The notes beneath the pieces were generated by a model. That model was not told the origin of the DNA, ran no database searches, and saw only the letters and a list, made by a program, of their open reading frames with translations. From Pseudomonadota bacterium (lineage in GTDB: Bacteria; Pseudomonadota; Alphaproteobacteria; Rhizobiales; Kaistiaceae), in the NCBI GenBank assembly GCA_023433185.1, contig JAEZEN010000188.1, forward strand, positions 1 through 7,031: a stretch of DNA of 7,031 nt, read 5' to 3'. A program made the position numbers and the translations under genes. This document shows positions 6,577 through 7,031 of this stretch, piece by piece (the stretch's first letter is position 1; every line of letters begins with the position of its first letter).

Positions 6577-6612
6577 TCCGCCTTATTCGGACGCGGAATC
6601 GCTTACAATTTT
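6572..6612 (+). terminator. Candidate intrinsic terminator of the cytochrome gene
   Basis: GCGTTTCCGC (6572-6581) and GCGGAATCGC (6593-6602) pair over nine of ten positions with an 11-base loop and one U-U mismatch. They are followed by the U-rich TTACAATTTT (6603-6612). The position, 63 bases after the cytochrome stop, fits. The interrupted T-run makes it a moderate rather than strong terminator. Confidence 0.45.
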
Positions 6613-6637
6613 CATGAATTTGGACTGATTTGAATTT

Positions 6638-6653
6638 GTTCCCGCACGGGAAC
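6638..6653. repeat. Perfect 16-base palindrome in the leader/promoter region
   Basis: GTTCCCGCACGGGAAC has seven-base arms around CA. It lies in the most AT-rich part of the window, 73 bases before the secreted-protein start, and its right arm contains a second GGAAC. It is a good candidate for a dimeric-regulator operator, or in RNA for a six-base-pair hairpin with loop GCAC. No T-run follows, so it is not a terminator. Confidence 0.45.
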
Positions 6654-6682
6654 CGGTCGTTTCGTCGCGGCTTATTTTCTCA

Positions 6683-6700
6683 GCGGCGATGTTCCGCCGC
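6683..6700 (+). repeat. Stem-loop in the putative 5' leader of the secreted repeat protein
   Basis: GCGGCG-ATGTTC-CGCCGC forms a perfect six-base GC stem with a six-base loop, ending 26 bases before the ATG and 15 bases before the Shine-Dalgarno site. It could protect the transcript 5' end or modulate translation. It does not sequester the ribosome binding site and no T-run follows. Confidence 0.35.
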
Positions 6701-6726
6701 AAGCTTGACGCGAACGGAGGAGAGCC

Positions 6727-7031
6727 ATGAACAGGTTTCGACTTACCATCGCGGCGGCGTCGGCCGCCCTCCTGATCGGGGCCTCTGCGATCTCTGCCCA
6801 GGGCGCCGAGGTCAAGGCCGGCATCGGCGGCGTGAAGGCCAGCGTTTCGGTCGGCGGCAAGAGCGTCGCGGGTGCCAAGGCGTCCGTCGGCAACACCGCC
6901 AAGGCGACCGCGACCGTTGGTGGCGGCGGCGGCAACGTCCCCTCGACCCGGGCGACCGTCGGCAACAACAACGTCACGGCCAATGTCGGCACGGGCAACG
7001 GTCCGCTCGTCAACAGCAACACCAGCGGCAA
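6727..7031 (+). CDS. Small secreted Gly/Ala/Val/Asn-rich repeat protein (3' partial)
   Basis: The function is not recognised. The frame is open from ATG 6727 to the window edge (101 residues and two bases) with no stop. A textbook GGAGG (6716-6720) lies six bases upstream. The N-terminus is a Sec signal peptide: MNRFRLT, a hydrophobic Ala/Leu/Ile core, and a probable cleavage after AISA (residue 24). The mature part is low complexity without cysteine or aromatic residues. It repeats a loose K/R-A-S/T-V-G-G/N motif: KASVSVGG (37-44), KASVGN (51-56), KATATVGGGGGN (59-70), RATVGNNN (75-82) and TANVGTGN (84-91). Lysines are concentrated before residue 60 and asparagines after 70. Alternating V/A/T with G/N turns would suit a beta-rich, solenoid or amyloid-like extracellular protein, but that is inference. 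A large opposite-strand open frame covers the same bases and is a GC-driven shadow. Confidence 0.8.
   Translation, partial: MNRFRLTIAAASAALLIGASAISAQGAEVKAGIGGVKASVSVGGKSVAGAKASVGNTAKATATVGGGGGNVPSTRATVGNNNVTANVGTGNGPLVNSNTSG

Larger units (their letters stand above)
6509..6726. other. 218-base intergenic region with layered dyads
   Basis: This is the most AT-rich stretch of an otherwise very GC-rich window, especially 6603-6640. From left to right it carries the EcfG-like promoter, the terminator-like hairpin that shares bases with it, an eight-base palindrome TTCATGAA (6611-6618), the 16-base palindrome at 6638-6653, the GC stem-loop at 6683-6700, and the Shine-Dalgarno site. No convincing small reading frame was seen. 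Confidence 0.5.

Noticed and set aside
6672..7031. 119-residue minus-strand open frame at the right edge
   Set aside because: Leu/Pro/Ala-rich shadow of the plus-strand secreted protein, which has a signal peptide and a strong ribosome binding site.

Overview
The window is very GC-rich, densely coding DNA with GC-biased third codon positions, AGGAG-type ribosome binding sites and a strong match to the alphaproteobacterial general-stress (EcfG-type) promoter consensus. These features point to an alphaproteobacterium, possibly of the Hyphomicrobiales. That assignment is inference from composition and protein families. Nothing in the window names a genus, and there is no tRNA, rRNA, insertion sequence, CRISPR array or phage gene.

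Region 1 (1-2970, plus strand) is a drug-efflux or export type ABC-2 cassette: a membrane fusion protein of the HlyD family (5' end cut by the window), an ABC ATPase and an ABC-2 permease. The first two genes overlap by GTGA and the permease follows after 55 bases, so this looks like one operon. The ATPase reading frame is broken by a single in-frame TAG at 1017-1019, between Walker A and the Q-loop. All other motifs are intact on both sides in the same frame, so this is a recent nonsense change, a sequencing error, or a stop that is read through.

Region 2 (3016-3873, minus strand) is a short-chain dehydrogenase/reductase that converges on the ABC operon and diverges from region 3 across a 197-base intergenic region.

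Region 3 (4071-6508, plus strand) holds a Tat-exported multicopper oxidase followed 86 bases later by a secreted dihaem cytochrome c made of two homologous halves. Both products should be periplasmic redox proteins and they may exchange electrons, though the substrate is unknown.

Region 4 (6509-7031) is a comparatively AT-rich 218-base intergenic region with several inverted repeats, a probable terminator and an EcfG-like promoter. It precedes a small secreted Gly/Ala/Val/Asn-rich repeat protein that runs off the right edge. This last segment is the least understood part of the window. I do not see a clearly new multi-gene system here; the best leads are the interrupted ATPase, the oxidase-cytochrome pair, and the stress-promoter-linked secreted repeat protein.
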